Assembly: GCA_023512435.1 (NCBI GenBank)
Contig: JAILZP010000010.1
Coordinates: forward strand, 22,635-86,634
Length of the DNA: 64,000 bases
Direction: 5' to 3'
Source: Peptococcaceae bacterium
Lineage (GTDB): Bacteria > Bacillota > Desulfotomaculia > Desulfotomaculales > Desulfocucumaceae
Below the pieces are notes generated by a model. The model saw only the letters and a program-made list of their open reading frames with translations, was not told the DNA's origin and ran no database searches. The translations under genes were made by a program, and so were the position numbers. Of the stretch, positions 61,312-64,000 are shown piece after piece (position 1 is the first letter of the stretch; every line of letters begins with the position of its first letter).

Positions 61312-62697
61312 TCATGTCGCCGACTTTTCTTTATGCCGCAGCAGCACCCCGGCCAGCATGATCAGCAAACTGACCGGCAGCCCCGCATACAGGGGGTGTA
61401 TACCGCCCGGGTTGAGGACCGCCCAGGCAATGGTGACCAGCGGCGGTGCGGTAACCGCCCAAATTCCGGCCCGGGCGGAAAGGTTCCGGGAAAAAAACAC
61501 CGCCCCGACCATGGGAAGAAAAACCGTAACTCCCCTCAGGGCATTGGATAGGTAAGTCCAGTCCAGAATCAGGTCCCCCAGGATCCCGTAACTGAACAAA
61601 CAGGCTGCAGCCACAACGGCGAAGACCGTCAGCCTGGCCGCCAGCAATTGCTCCCTGTCGCCCGCCGAGGGCCTTAATATAAGGTAAATATCCCTGCACA
61701 AGAGGGTGGATACCCCCAAAGCCAGGGCGCTGGCCGTAATGACCAGGGAAACCAAAAGCGTGGCCAACCCCACCCCCCCAAGCCAGGCCGGCTGGTGGAG
61801 AAGCATAAAGAGAGGCAGGGCAGCCGCCGGGTCTATGTCCGGGTGGGCGGTGCGCATGTACATTCCCACCGTTACCCCGGCCAGCCCGAAAAGGGGAAGG
61901 ACTAAGGCCGCCATAAGGGAACCCGTTCTGGCGGACCTTACATCCTTTCCGGCAAAAACCGGCTGAATGAAAGACTGGGTGGAAACAAAGCCCACCACCA
62001 CTGACATCCACCCGGCCAACTCCGCCGGCATACCCCTGGGAAACATGCTGAACCAGGGAAAGTCCGCAAATTTAAGGCTTAAGCCCTCAAAACCGCCCAG
62101 GAACCCCCAGCTCATGGATCCGGCCGCAAAATAAGTTGCCGCCATCAGCAAAAGCTTAAAAAAGCCCACCAGGGTGGTGCTCATGAAACCGCCTCCCAGG
62201 ACAATAGCCGCTGAAAGGAAGGCAAACAGCACCAGCCCCTCCAACGGAGAAACCGGAAATATGGAAGTCAGCAGGGGTGCTGCGGCCAGCATCTGTACCG
62301 CCAGCTGAATGTACATACCCGCAGCGATGAACAGGGCCACCCACGGGGCCACTCTTCCCCCGTAAAATCCGGACAAAAACTGTGAAACCGTCTCCACCTT
62401 TTTTTCTCTCATGGGTCCGGCCAGAAATAAAGACAGAACCAGGCAGGCCGCGCCCGCCCCCAGGGTGAACCACAGGCCGCTTATCCCGTACTTAAAGGCC
62501 ATCTGGGCGGTGCCAACGGTGACGGTGCCGCCGGCAAAAGCCCCCACAATGCCCCCGCACACCATCAGGGCGCCCAGTTTCCTGCCCCCGATGATAAAGT
62601 CGGCGGAAGATTTCACCAGCCTGGCTGAATACACACCCACCAGGATGATGACCAAAAGCACTGTGCCGATACTGGCGTACAGGCCGTAGCTGATCAA
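61312..62697 (-). CDS. Sodium:solute symporter (SSS family)
   Basis: A 461-aa symporter with about 13 spans. The start (YGLYASIGTVLLVIILVG), the FIIGGRKLGALMVCGG block, GTVTVGTAQMAFKYG after it, and SQFLSGFYGGRVAPW fit SSS carriers of the PanF/proline/acetate type. The sodium-site helix is visible as SLVITASALALGVSTLL. TTG is the start codon with GCGGTGAT upstream. The substrate cannot be told; neighbours give no hint. Confidence 0.87.
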   Translation of the reverse strand: MISYGLYASIGTVLLVIILVGVYSARLVKSSADFIIGGRKLGALMVCGGIVGAFAGGTVTVGTAQMAFKYGISGLWFTLGAGAACLVLSLFLAGPMREKKVETVSQFLSGFYGGRVAPWVALFIAAGMYIQLAVQMLAAAPLLTSIFPVSPLEGLVLFAFLSAAIVLGGGFMSTTLVGFFKLLLMAATYFAAGSMSWGFLGGFEGLSLKFADFPWFSMFPRGMPAELAGWMSVVVGFVSTQSFIQPVFAGKDVRSARTGSLMAALVLPLFGLAGVTVGMYMRTAHPDIDPAAALPLFMLLHQPAWLGGVGLATLLVSLVITASALALGVSTLLCRDIYLILRPSAGDREQLLAARLTVFAVVAAACLFSYGILGDLILDWTYLSNALRGVTVFLPMVGAVFFSRNLSARAGIWAVTAPPLVTIAWAVLNPGGIHPLYAGLPVSLLIMLAGVLLRHKEKSAT

Positions 62698-62816
62698 TGA
62701 ATCACCGCTTTCTCTTAATGCCGGTAAGCAATCCCATATTTATGATAGCATAATCCACCAACAAATTAACTGATTATCAACGCCAAACCTGGAAAAAACA
62801 AAGCAGTCCGGCACTA

Positions 62817-64000
62817 TCACCAGTTAATGGTCCTGATTATCAGCCTTCGCAGTATATTGCCCCTTATCTCCAGGTTCAGGACTTTCTTCTTTACGGCATG
62901 CTCCCTGGACCCGGTTACCTCAACCAGGTACACACCGTCGTCGCTCCAGCGGTCGTCTACGGTTTTTTCAGGCACCGTGAAGGTGTGTTCCCACCACCCC
63001 GTGGCCGGGTTGTAAACCATCGCCGCGTCAGCGGGCAGCTGCCCGTCGGGCAGGGCCGGGCTGCCGTCGGCCTTCGTTTCCAGGGGATACCTGACGGAGC
63101 AGGAGTCCAGGGTCACCGCGGCCCCCGATGTCAGGCTCACCGCCCTAGCCGATATGGTCGCGTTTCTCCCCCGCTCGGCCGGCTGCGGGGTGATCTGCCC
63201 CTCCAGAATCAGGTCTTCCTCAACTTCTAAAGTTACGTGCAGGATCTTCGGGGTCTGCTGCGGATCCGTGGTGTCCAGGACCGCCTTGACCACAAAGCTG
63301 TTCCCCCCCGGTACGGCCGTCCAGGTATCGGGTGTAACGGCTGTAAAAGCGGCGCCTCCGTCCGATGACACGTAGTAAGTGATGGAAGTCCCGGCCGGCC
63401 TGTCCTCGGTCACGGTGAGGCGGGCGGCGTCATACGGCGTTGCCGTGTTAACCGCCTTTGAAAAGTAGCTCCTCGGGTGGGCGTAACCCCTGTTTAAATC
63501 CAGGCCTGTAATTTCAAGTCCCGGGTCCCGGACCATGCGCCCCAGGGCGTCGTCGTAAGTCCACCACTGGACGTTGCCGTTTTCGTCCAGGAATATTTGC
63601 TCGCAGGTTCCGGGCTTTAAAGAAACGGCCACCGGGTTTGACACCGGGCCCGGGCTGAACACCTCCACCCGGGCGGCTCCCCCTTCATCGTTGTTCATGT
63701 AATAGCCCAGATCCGAGGAGGTAAGCACCGAGTGGCCGGTTTCGTCGCTGCCGGCCGACACCACACCGGCCAGGCCGGTGATCCTCCTGGCCGGGTCTTC
63801 CACGTAAGTACCGCCGGCATCGTCCCAGCTGAAGTAATAGGCCGCGGTTTTGGTGAACAGCACGAAGTCCGGTGAATGGTTGACCATTGAAATTTTGACC
63901 GGATCGGTTATGTCCGGCTGAAACACCAGGGCCGGGTTCAGGGTGCTTCCCGCATCGTACCTGGTAATCCTGGCTTTTCCGCCCTCCCTTTGCAGCAGCA
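62817..64000 (-). CDS. Repeat-containing secreted-type protein, 5' end cut by window edge
   Basis: The frame is open to base 64000, so at least 390 residues of a longer protein are seen. Two copies of a beta-rich unit of about 70-100 residues can be aligned: one holds SWDDAGGTYVEDPARRITGL, the other TYDDALGRMVRDPGLEITGL. Ig-like stretches follow (ITYYVSSDGGAAFTAVTPDT, then GQITPQPAERGRNATISARA), and a basic C-terminus (RRLIIRTINW). It has no membrane anchor in the part seen. It is probably exported or cell-surface; the start, signal peptide and family are outside the window. Confidence 0.7.
   Translation of the reverse strand, partial: LLQREGGKARITRYDAGSTLNPALVFQPDITDPVKISMVNHSPDFVLFTKTAAYYFSWDDAGGTYVEDPARRITGLAGVVSAGSDETGHSVLTSSDLGYYMNNDEGGAARVEVFSPGPVSNPVAVSLKPGTCEQIFLDENGNVQWWTYDDALGRMVRDPGLEITGLDLNRGYAHPRSYFSKAVNTATPYDAARLTVTEDRPAGTSITYYVSSDGGAAFTAVTPDTWTAVPGGNSFVVKAVLDTTDPQQTPKILHVTLEVEEDLILEGQITPQPAERGRNATISARAVSLTSGAAVTLDSCSVRYPLETKADGSPALPDGQLPADAAMVYNPATGWWEHTFTVPEKTVDDRWSDDGVYLVEVTGSREHAVKKKVLNLEIRGNILRRLIIRTINW

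Overview
The window looks like chromosome of a moderately GC-rich, anaerobic, low-redox Firmicute of the Desulfotomaculum/Pelotomaculum (Peptococcaceae) type. That placement is an inference. It rests on Firmicute gene families (acpS-nnr-alr order, PcrB, VanW/YoaR, DUF2512, LytTS, NamZ, AcuA, a Bacillus-type FadN/FadA/FadE/FadR set), strong AGGAGG ribosome binding sites, and APS-reductase-like and heterodisulfide-reductase-like proteins next to several acyl-CoA dehydrogenases. Both window edges cut genes: alanine racemase on the left and a repeat-containing secreted-type protein on the right.

Layout. 1-3.2 kb: alr, nnr and acpS on the minus strand. 3.2-5.8 kb: a small coiled-coil protein and a LytT/LytS two-component pair, with two direct repeats that fit the LytTR site upstream. 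6.2-8.2 kb: a small protein, a metallo-hydrolase with a substituted metal-site Asp, and a CBS-pair protein. 8.8-12.6 kb: two TauE/SafE permease loci facing each other across a gene of unknown function, each with small membrane companions. 13.2-17 kb: a sensor kinase, its sigma-54 activator, and AcuA. 17-20.3 kb: VanW, PRC-barrel and TPR-like envelope-associated proteins. 20.7-28 kb: an acyl-CoA ligase, a TGS GTPase, TldD and a Lon-family protease. 28.2-28.65 kb: a four-gene tRNA operon (Asp, Phe, Gly, Cys) with a consensus promoter and terminator.

28.7-34 kb is an accessory patch behind the tRNA operon. It holds REP-like hairpins, transposase remnants, and one intact AT-rich gene for a Ski2-type helicase with a possible nuclease-like C-terminal region, enclosed by inverted copies of a 29-bp hairpin. 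An IstB fragment, a receiver-domain fragment and a membrane gene broken in a 9-A run follow. 34.9-41.8 kb: lipoproteins, NamZ, DUF2512, PcrB and a cyclopropane fatty acid synthase.

41.9-61 kb is metabolic. Two divergent acyl-CoA dehydrogenase units with an XRE regulator share a symmetric four-half-site operator. A Crp/Fnr regulator precedes a DASS anion transporter, an AprA-like flavoprotein, an AprB-like ferredoxin, an HdrA/QmoB-like flavoprotein and an HdrC-like protein. A complete beta-oxidation set (FadN, FadA, FadE) with a TetR/FadR regulator follows, behind a promoter carrying a FadR-like operator. The likely theme is fatty or acyl-CoA oxidation, with electrons passed to flavin and iron-sulfur carriers. 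The AprAB/Hdr cluster has no ATP sulfurylase beside it, so its substrate is open. No CRISPR array, rRNA gene or intact insertion sequence is seen.
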